The notes: generated by a model not told the origin, from the letters alone. DNA of 64,000 nt from Gemmatimonadota bacterium (GCA_020344215.1 CP070815.1:4374655-4438654); one strand, 5' to 3'. Counted from the stretch's first letter, positions 9,119-18,668 are shown. Numbers and translations are program-made.

Positions 9119-10717
9119 ATGGCGGTGGCAGAAGCGCTGAAGCGACGTGGTCTTTCTGGCGGCCGGCTGGCGTGGGGTGCCTTCGCCGGACTCATCGTTG
9201 TACATGTCGTACTCGCCATCCTGCTGTTCGATCCGAAGCCGTACGTAGGCGGTGACAACGCCGGGTACATGATCCTGGCGGAGTCGATCCGCACGGGGCA
9301 GGGCTACACGGACATCCACCTTCCCAATGCGCCGAGGCATGCCCAGTACCCGCCTGTCTACCCTACGCTGCTCGCGTTCGCCGGGGCTCTGGGCGGCCGT
9401 CTGGTCGCGTTCAAGATCCTCTCAGCGGTCTTCTCGACGGCCTCACTAGTCTTGCTGTTCGCGCTGGGCAGGGTGCGGCTCGGGCTGAGCGGGGGACCGG
9501 CGCTCGTTGCCGCGTTCGGCCTCAACGCGGTTCTGCTCTACTATTCGCACTGGGTGATGTCGGAGGCTCTCTTTGTCCTACTGACCTTGGTCGCGCTCTG
9601 GGCCTCGGATCGGATGCTGCAGTCGTGGCGCTGGCTCGCCACGTCGATGGCGTTCGCTCTGCTGGCGTACCTGACCCGCGCGGCGGGTCTGCCACTTCTA
9701 CTCGCGCTACTGCTTGTGCTGGGGCTCAAGCGGCAGTGGCGGCACCTAGCGATAGCGGCGGCTGCGACGGTCCTGGTTGTAGGTGGCTGGTGGGTCTGGG
9801 GAAGGCTGGCGGCGGGCGAAGGCGCTCTGACCTACTCGAGCAACTTCCTTCTGGTGGACCCGTACGAACCCGAACTCGGCATCGTCGGCCCGGGAGAACT
9901 GCTGGCGCGCTCGGTGAACAATATCCGCCTGTACGCGGTTGTCGTGCTGCCCGAGTCGCTAGGAGGCATGGCGCCGGCTGGCGCCGTGATCCTCATGGCG
10001 TTGCTTACGTCACTGTTGCTGATCGCCCTCGCCCTCGTGGGGTGGGTACGCGATGTTCGGAAGTTGAGGCCCCTCGAGCTTTTTACGGCCTTCTATGCAG
10101 CGCTGATCGTGCTATGGCCGGAGGCATGGACCGATAGGCGCTTCCTCTTACCTCTGTTGCCCGTGCTGCTCTTACACGGTGCAGCCGGGCTGGTGTGGTG
10201 CCTGAGCTTCTTGCGGGTCAGGCGCCAGGCCTGGGCTCTTCCGCTGTTCGGCGCCTTTCTGGCCATCCTGACGGTGCCGGGCCATGTGAGGACGGTGGGT
10301 TACAATCAGCGGTGTATGAGCTTTCACCGGCAGGGCGATGGACTAGCCTGCTATCCGGCGCCCTGGCGTGCCTTCGCGCAGAGCGCGTTGTGGGTGAGGG
10401 CCAACACGCCCGAGGACGCGGTAGTCGTCAGTCGCAAACCGCGGCTTTTTTACTACTTCTCGGGCCGGCGCGGCGAAGTCTATCCGTTCACCACGGAAGA
10501 CGAGGAGATGTTCACGTTCCTCGACGACATTGGGGCGGAGTACGTGCTCGTAGCACCGCTCAGCCGGACGACGTACCAGTACCTGGTTCCGGTGATCCTC
10601 AGCATGCCCGAGCGTTTCGAGATCGTCTACGAGATCGGCGAGGAGACAGCACCAGCGTACGTGCTGAAGTACAAGGGCGCGGGCGGTCCGGGCGCTGGCC
10701 CTCGAGGGGGAGGCTAA
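9119..10717 (+). CDS. GT39-like integral-membrane glycosyltransferase
   Basis: Multi-spanning enzyme expected to transfer a sugar from a polyprenyl-phosphate donor to an acceptor on the periplasmic side. Of 532 residues, about 10-12 stretches are membrane helices. The first loop carries GGDNAGYMILAESIRTG with the catalytic-type Asp of the PMT/ArnT/GT39 superfamily, followed by QYPPVYPTLLA. A C-terminal soluble part (about 430-520) follows. A weak GAGGGG ribosome site precedes ATG 9119. The upstream GT2 probably makes its donor. The acceptor (lipid A, glycan or protein) is unknown. Confidence 0.75.
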   Translation: MAVAEALKRRGLSGGRLAWGAFAGLIVVHVVLAILLFDPKPYVGGDNAGYMILAESIRTGQGYTDIHLPNAPRHAQYPPVYPTLLAFAGALGGRLVAFKILSAVFSTASLVLLFALGRVRLGLSGGPALVAAFGLNAVLLYYSHWVMSEALFVLLTLVALWASDRMLQSWRWLATSMAFALLAYLTRAAGLPLLLALLLVLGLKRQWRHLAIAAAATVLVVGGWWVWGRLAAGEGALTYSSNFLLVDPYEPELGIVGPGELLARSVNNIRLYAVVVLPESLGGMAPAGAVILMALLTSLLLIALALVGWVRDVRKLRPLELFTAFYAALIVLWPEAWTDRRFLLPLLPVLLLHGAAGLVWCLSFLRVRRQAWALPLFGAFLAILTVPGHVRTVGYNQRCMSFHRQGDGLACYPAPWRAFAQSALWVRANTPEDAVVVSRKPRLFYYFSGRRGEVYPFTTEDEEMFTFLDDIGAEYVLVAPLSRTTYQYLVPVILSMPERFEIVYEIGEETAPAYVLKYKGAGGPGAGPRGGG

Positions 10718-10718
10718 C

Positions 10719-11873
10719 GTGAGCCGCGTGATACGGGTTCTCATCCTTCTCGGTACGCGTCCCGAGGCGATAAAGCTGGCACCGGTTGCCCGAGCTCTGC
10801 GCGAACGAGAAGAGCCGGTCGACCTGACGGTCGTCTCCACTGGCCAGCACGACGATCTGCTTGACAGCGCACTGGCGAGCCTGGATATGGGGGTCGACGA
10901 AGATCTGGGGATCATGCGGGCGGACCAGGATCTTTATGACATAGGGGTAGAGTGCCTGCGGCGACTTCGCCCGCTGATGGCCTCGCTACAGCCCGACGTG
11001 GTGGTCGTCGAAGGCGATACAGCTACAGTCTTCTTCGGCGCTCTCGTGGGGTTCTTCGAACGCGTACAGGTCGCTCACGTTGAGGCGGGTCTTCGCTCGG
11101 GAGACAAGTGGGCGCCGTTCCCTGAAGAGGTCTTCCGACGTCTAACCGACGTCACATCGGACCATTATTTCGCTCCGACGCCGGGGGCGCGGGCGAATCT
11201 CATCGCAGAGGGTGTCCCGGAAGAGCGGGTCAACATCACAGGGAACACGGTGATCGATGCGGTGAAGGCATTGGCGAGTGGGGGGCCGCCTATTCGTGAG
11301 CCCGTTCTCGGGGAGATTCTCGAGTCAGGACAGCGTATAGTCCTCGTAACGGCGCACCGGCGCGAGGCCTTCGGGGCGCCGCTGAGGGAAGCGTTCGGGG
11401 CGCTGCGAGCCCTGGCCGAGTCGCACCCGGACGACATTTTCGTATATCCTGTGCACCCGAACCCGAACGTTCAGCGACCAGCGAGGGAACTGCTCTCGGG
11501 TGTCCCGAACTTCCGACTGCTCGAGCCGCTCTCGTACTCTGATCTCGTGCAGGTGCTGTCGCGTTCTTGGCTCGTGTTCACTGATTCCGGTGGGATTCAG
11601 GAAGAGGCCCCGTCGTTCCGGGTCCCGGTCTTGGTACTCCGAGAGGTTACCGAACGGCCCGAAGGTGTGGAGGCCGGCGTGGCGAAGCTGGTGGGTACGT
11701 CGCGGGAATCGATCCTGGGGCAGGGCAGGCTACTGCTCGACGACCCGGAGGCGCACCGCCGAATGGCGAGTGAGAGGAATCCCTACGGCGACGGGCGCGC
11801 AGGTGAGCGGATCGCGGACATCCTCCTGCACCGGCTAATGGACGTTCCCCGTCAGACGGAGGATTGGGGCTGA
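10719..11873 (+). CDS. wecB: UDP-N-acetylglucosamine 2-epimerase (non-hydrolysing)
   Basis: Interconverts UDP-GlcNAc and UDP-ManNAc. The 384-residue protein has the family N-terminus GTRPEAIKLAPV, the motifs VVVEGDTAT and HVEAGLRSGD, GNTVIDA, TAHRRE, HPNP and TDSGGIQEEAP, the latter being the UDP-binding site. The start is GTG 10719 after GAGGGGGAGG, two bases after the preceding stop. It implies ManNAc or a derivative in the surface glycan; no wecC dehydrogenase is present here. Confidence 0.95.
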   Translation: MSRVIRVLILLGTRPEAIKLAPVARALREREEPVDLTVVSTGQHDDLLDSALASLDMGVDEDLGIMRADQDLYDIGVECLRRLRPLMASLQPDVVVVEGDTATVFFGALVGFFERVQVAHVEAGLRSGDKWAPFPEEVFRRLTDVTSDHYFAPTPGARANLIAEGVPEERVNITGNTVIDAVKALASGGPPIREPVLGEILESGQRIVLVTAHRREAFGAPLREAFGALRALAESHPDDIFVYPVHPNPNVQRPARELLSGVPNFRLLEPLSYSDLVQVLSRSWLVFTDSGGIQEEAPSFRVPVLVLREVTERPEGVEAGVAKLVGTSRESILGQGRLLLDDPEAHRRMASERNPYGDGRAGERIADILLHRLMDVPRQTEDWG

Positions 11874-13012
11874 GAGTTCTACTGCAGTGCCTCTACTATC
11901 CGCCGGAAGTCGGTGGGCTTGAGAGCCACGTCGCCGGGTTGGGCGAGGGGTTAGCCAGGCACGGCCACTACGTGGACATGCTGACGTCGCGGTCGCAGCC
12001 GAGGCTGAAGGCCAAGGAGCGGATGGCGGGCGTCAACGTCCACAGGGTGTGGATGCCCGGCAAGACCCCGCTCGGCTGGATGGCGCACACTCTCGCCACT
12101 CTTCCGTTGAATCGGCGCCTGGCCCGTGAAGCGGACATCTTGCACGCTCACACATTCGCCAGCGCAGTACCTTCGTTGAGCACGGTGCGCCGTTACCGGC
12201 GCCCGCTCGTGTTGACGCTCCACACGAGCCATTTCCTGATGCGAGCGTCGAAGCCGCGCTGGCGCCGGATCTTTACCCGGATCATCAGATCCACCGACTA
12301 CCTCCTGGCGACCAGCGAGGAGATCCTGAATGTGGCGTTGGAGATCTACCAGCACCCGCGCTCGGAGGTGATGACAAACGCGGTTGACACCGATCGCTTC
12401 GCTCCGCGCGCGGGCCGCGAGGCGAAAGGGCGGCGACGGATCGTCGTTCCGCGACGGCTCTTCCCGAAGAACGGCGTCGAGTACTTGGTGCGCGCCATGC
12501 CGCTCATCGCCGCGGAGCTCGATGTGGAGGCGCGTATCGTCGGGGACGGCCCCGAGCGTCAGAAGTTGACAGCTCTGGCAGCGGAGTTGGGCGTCGCCGA
12601 GCGTATAGAGTTCCTCGGTGCGCGTTCCAACGCCGAGATGCCGGAGCTGTTGTGCGATGCGGACCTTGCGGTGATCCCCTCGCTTATGGAGGCGACCTCG
12701 ATCGCCGCCCTTGAGGCTATGTCCTGCGGGTTGCCTGTAGCCGCTTCGGCTGTGGGCGGCCTACCCGAGATCATCGACGGGGGCGTGGGCTCTCTCTTCA
12801 AGCCTGCGGACGCTGAAGCGCTTGCCGGCGCAGTGATCGCCCTGCTGGAACGGCATGACCTTCGCGCGCTCGGCCAGGAGGGACGGCGCAGGGTTGTGGA
12901 AAATTGGAGCATCAATAGGATGGTCGAGCGTCACCTCGAGATCTACAACGGACTGCTCGATGAAAGGCAAACGCAAGCCAAGCAAGACAAGCAGATCGCT
13001 GCAGAGCGATAG
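11864..13012 (+). CDS. GT4 family glycosyltransferase
   Basis: Retaining GT-B glycosyltransferase. Residues 1-170 hold the acceptor-side fold with YYPPEVGGLESHVAGL, and 190-370 hold the donor domain with VPRRLFPKNGVEYLVRAMPLI, GDGPERQKL and the EX7E site (MEATSIAALEAMSCGLPVAAS, then GGLPEII). The start is uncertain: TTG 11864 overlaps the wecB end by 10 bases with GGAGGA immediately before it; translation could begin a few codons later. The linkage made is unknown. Confidence 0.87.
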   Translation: MGLRVLLQCLYYPPEVGGLESHVAGLGEGLARHGHYVDMLTSRSQPRLKAKERMAGVNVHRVWMPGKTPLGWMAHTLATLPLNRRLAREADILHAHTFASAVPSLSTVRRYRRPLVLTLHTSHFLMRASKPRWRRIFTRIIRSTDYLLATSEEILNVALEIYQHPRSEVMTNAVDTDRFAPRAGREAKGRRRIVVPRRLFPKNGVEYLVRAMPLIAAELDVEARIVGDGPERQKLTALAAELGVAERIEFLGARSNAEMPELLCDADLAVIPSLMEATSIAALEAMSCGLPVAASAVGGLPEIIDGGVGSLFKPADAEALAGAVIALLERHDLRALGQEGRRRVVENWSINRMVERHLEIYNGLLDERQTQAKQDKQIAAER

Positions 13013-15407
13013 GGAGAAGGCTGCAGGCGAGCCGACGTGGCTGCCGCGCTGGGCGCCTTACGCCGTGTTCGGCGTACTCTCGGTCTTTCTGTTCCGGGAA
13101 TTCATAGTATCGAGAGGACTTCTTTTCGGGACCGACGTCGCCGCGCTCGGCTACTATGCGCGCTACTGGTACGCCGAGATGGTCAGAGCGGGGACATTTC
13201 CGCTCTGGAACCCCTACCTGTTCAGCGGCTTGCCGTTCGTCGACGCGATGCACGGGGACATCTTCTATCCGACGACCGTGCTGAAGTTCGTCATGCCGGT
13301 CCACCGTGCGATGGGGTGGAAAATAGTGCTCCACGTGTTCGTTGCTGGTCTGGTTACTTACGGCTGGCTTCGCCACCTCAAGGTGGGGCGTGCGATCGCG
13401 ATCTGGGGCGCCGTCGCATACATGCTGGCGCCCGTCATGGTCAGCCTCGTCTATCCCGGCCACGACGGCAAGCTGTTTGTGACGGCGCTCGCCCCGCTGG
13501 CGCTCTGGACTACCGACTGGGCGATCACGCGTGGCGGCGCTTGGCGCTTCGCCACGCTTGCCCTGGTCGTGGCACTGCTGATCTTCACCGCTCACATGCA
13601 GCTGGCTTACTTCTTGACCTGGGGGATGGTGGCCCTGGTGGTGTTCCGGCTCGTCCAGGCGCGTCGCAGCGGCCAGACGGCTGTCCGAGTCGCTGGGCGA
13701 TTCGGCGCTTTCGCGCTCTCTGGGATCGTCGGGGCGTTGGCCATCGGGGCGGTGCAGCTATGGGCGCCCGCGGGTTACCTCAGGACGTACTCACAGCGCG
13801 TGGCCAAGACCACGGGTGCCGAGGAGGCCAGGGGCTACGCCTATTCCACCTCGTGGTCTCTGCATCTGGAAGAGGCGTTCTCTCTGATCGTGCCGGAGTT
13901 CGTCGGTGCCAACGTCGTGACCGACGAAGGTCGGGTAGACACCTACTGGGGGCGCAATCCCTTCAAGCTGAACCACGAGTACGCTGGGCTGATTCCCTTG
14001 TTGCTGCTTCCCCTCGCATTCGTGGTCCGGCACCGGCGGGGGGAAGCCTGGCTGTTCACGGGCATTGCAGTTGTCAGCCTTGTGTACGCGCTCGGCGCGA
14101 CTACGCCGCTATTCCGACTGTTCTACTGGTTGGTTCCTGGTGTCAGACAGTTCCGGGCACCCAGCAGCATAATGTTCCTGTTCGCCGTAGCCGTTGTCAC
14201 GGCGGCGGCGCTCGGCCTGGAGGGAGCCGTACAGAGGGGGAGCGATAAGGACTGGGCTCATCGAGTCCGAAGATTCTCGCTGTACCTCTGGATCGTTACC
14301 GGCGTCTTGTTGTTGCTCGCCGTCCTGGGTGCGACGGGCGCACTCACCGACCTGTGGGTATCGATCCTCTATCGGGACATCGAGCCGGTGAAGGCCGCAG
14401 CGCTGCAGGCGAACCTCTTGAGCATCGAAACGGGGCTGTGGCTGGCTGCGTTGTTCGCGGGCCTGACGGCGGGAGCGTGGCAACTGTGGACACGTGGGAC
14501 CTTGCCAGAGGCAGCCTTCGTGGGCGCGCTCGTCGTGCTCAGCGTCTTGGACCTGACGCGCGTCGATTCGAAATTCTTGCGGGTCATCGAACCTAGTCTG
14601 CTGTATCCGAAAGACGATACCACCGAGTTCCTGCTCAGGCAGCAGCAGTGGGGCCGGCCGTTCCGTGTCCTGCAACTCGGCGACGCGCCTTATGGGATGA
14701 ATCACTTTGCCTTCCACGGCCTCGAGCAGGCTTGGGGCCATCATGGCAACGAACTGGGGCGGTACCTTGACCTGACGCAGGGACGTCAGCTCTACTCGGT
14801 GAGGGTGCTTCGGCTGCTGAATGTGCGGTTCGTCGTGGGTCCGTCTTCAGCCGCCTCTCCCGGCCTGCCGGAGGCGCACCGGGGTCGCGTGTCCAACGTC
14901 TACGAGCTGCCCGGCGCGTATCCGCGTGCGTACCTGGTGTCCGACTTCGAGGTGGTTCCGGACTCACTTGCGCTGGAGCGTCTCCTGGCACCGGAATTCA
15001 ATCCACGCCTTACGGTCGTCCTGGAACGTGCGCCCGACGCGGAACTGGGATCGGACGCGACAGGCAGTGTCGATTGGGTGGAACGCGCCGTCAACTCGCA
15101 GACACTCCGTGTGGAGACCGATGAACCGGCGCTACTGGTCATATCCGACAACTTTTATCCGGCCTGGAAGGCTTGGGTCGACGGTGTGGGCACGCCAGTG
15201 CTGCGGGCGAACTACACGATGCGCGCCATCGAGGTCCCGAGCGGTAGCCACGAGGTACGGTTCGAGTACCACTCGCGCCTCCTCAAGGCGGCCTTCTGGA
15301 CAACACTCGTCTCGACACTCCTGGTCGTCGGCCTCATCGGTCTGAACCTGTTCTTGCATTGGCGAGCGCAGGGCCGTGGGCAGACGGCGGAGAGTAGCGT
15401 GGAATAA
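12960..15407 (+). CDS. YfhO-family large membrane protein
   Basis: Multi-pass membrane protein of the YfhO family (bacterial membrane protein YfhO, related to lipid-linked glycosyltransferases). About 815 residues: after a basic start (MKGKRKPSKTSRS), some 12 membrane helices follow, with a first outer loop FGTDVAALGYYARYWYAEMV and WNPYLFSGLPF, then a periplasmic C-terminal domain ending in ISDNFYPAWKAWVDG and one last helix. I used ATG 12960, which overlaps the GT4 gene by 53 bases; the longer frame upstream reads as unconserved sequence. YfhO proteins are implicated in glycosylating polyol-phosphate polymers or glycolipids in Gram-positives. The substrate here is not inferable. Confidence 0.82.
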   Translation: MKGKRKPSKTSRSLQSDREKAAGEPTWLPRWAPYAVFGVLSVFLFREFIVSRGLLFGTDVAALGYYARYWYAEMVRAGTFPLWNPYLFSGLPFVDAMHGDIFYPTTVLKFVMPVHRAMGWKIVLHVFVAGLVTYGWLRHLKVGRAIAIWGAVAYMLAPVMVSLVYPGHDGKLFVTALAPLALWTTDWAITRGGAWRFATLALVVALLIFTAHMQLAYFLTWGMVALVVFRLVQARRSGQTAVRVAGRFGAFALSGIVGALAIGAVQLWAPAGYLRTYSQRVAKTTGAEEARGYAYSTSWSLHLEEAFSLIVPEFVGANVVTDEGRVDTYWGRNPFKLNHEYAGLIPLLLLPLAFVVRHRRGEAWLFTGIAVVSLVYALGATTPLFRLFYWLVPGVRQFRAPSSIMFLFAVAVVTAAALGLEGAVQRGSDKDWAHRVRRFSLYLWIVTGVLLLLAVLGATGALTDLWVSILYRDIEPVKAAALQANLLSIETGLWLAALFAGLTAGAWQLWTRGTLPEAAFVGALVVLSVLDLTRVDSKFLRVIEPSLLYPKDDTTEFLLRQQQWGRPFRVLQLGDAPYGMNHFAFHGLEQAWGHHGNELGRYLDLTQGRQLYSVRVLRLLNVRFVVGPSSAASPGLPEAHRGRVSNVYELPGAYPRAYLVSDFEVVPDSLALERLLAPEFNPRLTVVLERAPDAELGSDATGSVDWVERAVNSQTLRVETDEPALLVISDNFYPAWKAWVDGVGTPVLRANYTMRAIEVPSGSHEVRFEYHSRLLKAAFWTTLVSTLLVVGLIGLNLFLHWRAQGRGQTAESSVE

Positions 15408-15408
15408 C

Positions 15409-16374
15409 GTGAAGGCTTCGATTCGTCGCGGGGCAGGGTGGGCGGCGCGGGTCGCACTCACTGTCGTCGTCACCTACTTCCTGTTTCGATCGCTCCGCCT
15501 CTCTTGGAGCGAGATCGCCGCCAGCGACGCTGCAGCTTGGCGTCCTCGGCCCGTGACGTTGGCCGCCTCGCTGCTCGCGCTACTGGCCGTGTTCGCGTAC
15601 CTGGTCGGGCTCTGGTCGCGGATGGTGCGCAAGCTGGACGGCCCGGCGCTGACATTCATCGATGCAGTCCGCATCTTCTTCCTGGCCAATCTGGGCCGCT
15701 ACGTGCCCGGCAAGGTCTGGCAGCTGGCGGGCCTTACGTACCTGGCCGGGAAGAAGGGGGTGAGCCTGCCGGTCGCCTCGACCTCGGCTGTCCTGGGGCA
15801 GCTGTTCTCTCTGGCGGCGGCGGCGTGCGTGGCAGCGGCGGGGCTGGCTGTGGGCGCTTCAGCGGGCTACCCGCAGGAGTTGAGCGCCTGGGCCCTCGCC
15901 CTGTTGGCTCTTGTCGGCGCCGTCACGATGATACCCGCAGCCCTACGTCTCGTGTTGCGTGTGGCGTTCAAGGTCGCTCGAGGGGGCGAGGAAGCTCCCG
16001 AGATCGACAACTGGTTTGGGGCCCGCTGGCTGGGACTCTATCTACCGGCTTGGCTGGGCTACGGTATTGCCTTCGGGCTCCTCTGGGCCTCATTTCCGGC
16101 CCTGCCGCCCGTCTTCTGGCCGGCGGCTATCGGAGGCTTCGCCGCTGCTTATTTCCTCGGCTACGCGGCGATTTTCGCCCCTGCAGGGGTGGGTGTTAGA
16201 GAGGGCGCCGTGGCGGTCCTGTTGGCCCCGTGGACAGGGGCGGCGGGGGCGGCGGTGCTCGCCGTGATCGCTCGCCTCTGGATGACTGCGGCGGAGCTAC
16301 TCCCCCTGGTCCTGGCGGCAGGAGCGAGGTGGGTGAGGCGGCCCAGCGTGGACAGTGAGACCCGGTACGTGTGA
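15409..16374 (+). CDS. LPG-synthase transmembrane-region (YbhN/AglD-like) protein
   Basis: Integral membrane protein with about eight helices and the hallmark FLANLGRYVPGKVWQLAG, typical of the lysylphosphatidylglycerol-synthase transmembrane family (YbhN, AglD). 321 residues from GTG 15409, two bases after the YfhO-like stop; an alternative in-frame GTG at 15376 would add 11 basic residues and overlap the previous gene. Members of this family occur beside polyprenyl-phosphate glycosyltransferases, as here with the next gene, and may move or modify glycolipids. Precise role unknown. Confidence 0.8.
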   Translation: MKASIRRGAGWAARVALTVVVTYFLFRSLRLSWSEIAASDAAAWRPRPVTLAASLLALLAVFAYLVGLWSRMVRKLDGPALTFIDAVRIFFLANLGRYVPGKVWQLAGLTYLAGKKGVSLPVASTSAVLGQLFSLAAAACVAAAGLAVGASAGYPQELSAWALALLALVGAVTMIPAALRLVLRVAFKVARGGEEAPEIDNWFGARWLGLYLPAWLGYGIAFGLLWASFPALPPVFWPAAIGGFAAAYFLGYAAIFAPAGVGVREGAVAVLLAPWTGAAGAAVLAVIARLWMTAAELLPLVLAAGARWVRRPSVDSETRYV

Positions 16375-17099
16375 TGGCAGAGAGTAGAGCGACACTGATC
16401 GTGATGCCGACCTACAACGAGCGGGAGAACATTCCGGAGATCGTTCCCAAGGTTCTCTCGCAGGACCCCGGCATTCACGTGCTCATTGTGGACGATAATT
16501 CACCCGATGGTACCGGTGAGCTGGCTGACCGGCTGGCGGCGGAAGACGACCGGATCCACGTCATCCACCGACCGGGCAAGCAGGGGCTCGGGACGGCCTA
16601 CATCGCCGGATTCAATTGGGCGCTGGAACGGGATTACGAGTACGTTTTCGAGATGGACTCGGATTTCTCGCATAATCCTACTCATATACCCGAGTTCCTC
16701 GAGGCAGCGCGAGACTACGATCTGGTTCTAGGATCGCGCTACTTGAGAGGCGTGACTGTCGTCAATTGGCCCATGTCGCGCCTGTTGCTCAGCTACTTCG
16801 CCAATAAGTATGCGCGCGTCATCACAGGACTGCCGTTTACCGATACTACCGGCGGCTTCAAGTGCTACCGACGTACGGTGCTCGAAGCGATCGACCTCGA
16901 CCAGATCACGTCGGAAGGCTACTCGTTCCAGATCGAGACGACCTTCCGTGCCTGGCGCAAGGGCTTCAAGATCGGCGAGATCAAGATCATCTTCACCGAC
17001 CGCACCGAAGGTACCAGCAAGATGAGCGGCGGGATCATCCGTGAAGCTGTGTGGAAGGTCTGGTGGCTCCGCCTGTTGCGGATCATCCGGAGACTGTGA
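16374..17099 (+). CDS. Polyprenol-monophosphomannose synthase-like GT2 glycosyltransferase
   Basis: DPM1-type enzyme making a polyprenyl-phosphate sugar donor. The 241-residue soluble protein has MPTYNERENIPEIV, VDDNSPDGTGELAD, EMDSDFSHNPTHIPEFL and the DPM1 signature GSRYLRGV followed by a conserved Asn-Trp and FTDTTGGFKCYRR. It lacks the C-terminal membrane helices of the other GT2 at 8112, so it resembles bacterial soluble Ppm1/DPM1. ATG 16374 overlaps the previous stop and its own stop overlaps gmhB. It is a second candidate donor-maker for the GT39-like and YfhO-like enzymes. Confidence 0.88.
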   Translation: MAESRATLIVMPTYNERENIPEIVPKVLSQDPGIHVLIVDDNSPDGTGELADRLAAEDDRIHVIHRPGKQGLGTAYIAGFNWALERDYEYVFEMDSDFSHNPTHIPEFLEAARDYDLVLGSRYLRGVTVVNWPMSRLLLSYFANKYARVITGLPFTDTTGGFKCYRRTVLEAIDLDQITSEGYSFQIETTFRAWRKGFKIGEIKIIFTDRTEGTSKMSGGIIREAVWKVWWLRLLRIIRRL

Positions 17100-17677
17100 T
17101 GGGACGAGGTGCGATCTTCTTGGACCGTGACGGGACGGTGAGCAAAGAGGTCGGCTACGTGAACCACGTCAGCCGCTGCCGGCTGCTTCCCCAAGCGGCT
17201 GAGGCGATCCGGCTGATCAACGAGTCCGATTTCCTCGCTGTACTGGTGACGAACCAGGCGGGCGTAGCGCGCGGGTACTTTAAGGAATCGCTCGTGCTCG
17301 AAGTGCACGCGCGTCTCGAGGCGCTGCTGGCGGAGCAGGGCGCACGCTTGGACGGCATATACTACTGCCCGCACCATCCTACGTCTGGATCGCCTCCGTA
17401 CCGTCAGGAGTGCCACTGCCGCAAACCGAGGCCCGGTATGGTAGAAGCTGCCCAGAAGGAGCTCGGTATCGATTTATCACAATCGTACATGGTGGGTGAC
17501 AAACACTCGGACATCTTGTTCGCACACTCGGTGGGCATGAAGGGCGTTCTGGTGAAGACCGGCTATGGCCTAGGAGAGATCGAGCAGTGGTCGGCCGAGT
17601 GGACGGAAGACCCCGACTGGATCGCCGACGACCTGCTGGACGCGGTGAAGTGGATTCTATCGAGGAACGATGAATAA
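17099..17677 (+). CDS. gmhB: D-glycero-D-manno-heptose-1,7-bisphosphate phosphatase
   Basis: Removes the 7-phosphate in nucleotide-heptose synthesis. The 192-residue HAD protein starts IFLDRDGTVSKEVGY, has TNQAGVARGYF, a zinc-loop pattern CPHHP...CHCRKPRPGM and GDKHSDILFA, all typical of GmhB. ATG 17099 overlaps the preceding stop (ATGA type); an in-frame opening further upstream lies inside the DPM1-like gene. It overlaps rfaE1 by 8 bases, so the two heptose enzymes are coupled. The zinc-loop and context separate it from histidinol phosphatase. Confidence 0.92.
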   Translation: MGRGAIFLDRDGTVSKEVGYVNHVSRCRLLPQAAEAIRLINESDFLAVLVTNQAGVARGYFKESLVLEVHARLEALLAEQGARLDGIYYCPHHPTSGSPPYRQECHCRKPRPGMVEAAQKELGIDLSQSYMVGDKHSDILFAHSVGMKGVLVKTGYGLGEIEQWSAEWTEDPDWIADDLLDAVKWILSRNDE

Positions 17678-18668
17678 GCGGACCAAGCTCGTAGAGTGGC
17701 TCTCAGCGATCAAAGGCAACCGAATCGTTGTCTGGGGCGACATCGTCGCGGATCATACGCTCTACGGTGACACCTCCCGAATTTCTCGAGAGGCCCCCGT
17801 GCTAATCCTCGAGAAAGAGTGGGATAATGTTGCGCCGGGCTGCGCGGGCAACGCGATCATGAACGTGGCGGCACTTGGAGGTATCCCCATTCCGGTCGGT
17901 GTCGTCGGATCCGACTCGATGGGGAAACGCCTCCTGAGACAGCTCGAGAAGCAGGCGATTGACACTTCGTACATCGAGACCCGCGCAGCGTCGGAGACGG
18001 CCATCAAGATGCGCGTGCTGGCTGGCGGCCTCCACACGGTCAAACAGCAGGTGATCCGAATCGACTCGGGCGGTGACTACCAGTCTTTTTCGGAAGCTGG
18101 GATACGTAAGAACCTGCAGGCAGCCCTGCGCAACGCCGACGGTGTCATCGTCTCCGATTACGGCCTCGGAACCGTTCGGTCGGGCACCTTCGCCGCGCTC
18201 CTCCGCAAGCGGTCGCTCCTCAGCGTGATCGATTCTCGCTATTCGCTCGACGACTTCGCCGGGGCGCTGTCGGCCACCCCGAACGAGCCCGAACTCGAGG
18301 AGCTGAGGCGCGTCGAGATCGGTGACGACGAGGGGGTCCTCGAGAAGGCGGCGCGAGACACGCTGCGCAACTTGAGTCTTGAGGCGTTGCTGGTAACGCG
18401 AGGGAAGAAGGGAATGGCGCTCTTCCAGAGCCGAAAGCAGCGGGTGGATATCCCGGTCTCAAGGGTCCAGGATATCGTCGACGTGACTGGGGCCGGCGAT
18501 ACCGTGATCGCGGCTTATACACTGGCGCTGGCAGCGGGGGCGCCGTTCGAGGATGCGGCGCGCTTGGCGAACGTGGCGGCCGGGGTCGCGGTGATGAAGT
18601 TAGGGGCAGCGGCGCCGGACGCGGCGGAGGTGCGGGGAGCCCTCCGGGAGATGGTCGCTTCAGCATAG
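17670..18668 (+). CDS. rfaE1: Heptose-7-phosphate kinase (HldE N-domain type)
   Basis: PfkB-family kinase phosphorylating D-glycero-D-manno-heptose-7-phosphate at C1. The 332-residue protein has VVWGDIVADHTLYGDTSRISREAPV, AGNAIMNVAALGG, and the catalytic DVTGAGDTVIAAY. Unlike E. coli HldE it ends after the kinase domain with no adenylyltransferase; that activity and the isomerase GmhA must be encoded elsewhere. It is the last gene of the long + strand cluster, followed by a 560-base non-coding stretch. Confidence 0.9.
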   Translation: MNKRTKLVEWLSAIKGNRIVVWGDIVADHTLYGDTSRISREAPVLILEKEWDNVAPGCAGNAIMNVAALGGIPIPVGVVGSDSMGKRLLRQLEKQAIDTSYIETRAASETAIKMRVLAGGLHTVKQQVIRIDSGGDYQSFSEAGIRKNLQAALRNADGVIVSDYGLGTVRSGTFAALLRKRSLLSVIDSRYSLDDFAGALSATPNEPELEELRRVEIGDDEGVLEKAARDTLRNLSLEALLVTRGKKGMALFQSRKQRVDIPVSRVQDIVDVTGAGDTVIAAYTLALAAGAPFEDAARLANVAAGVAVMKLGAAAPDAAEVRGALREMVASA

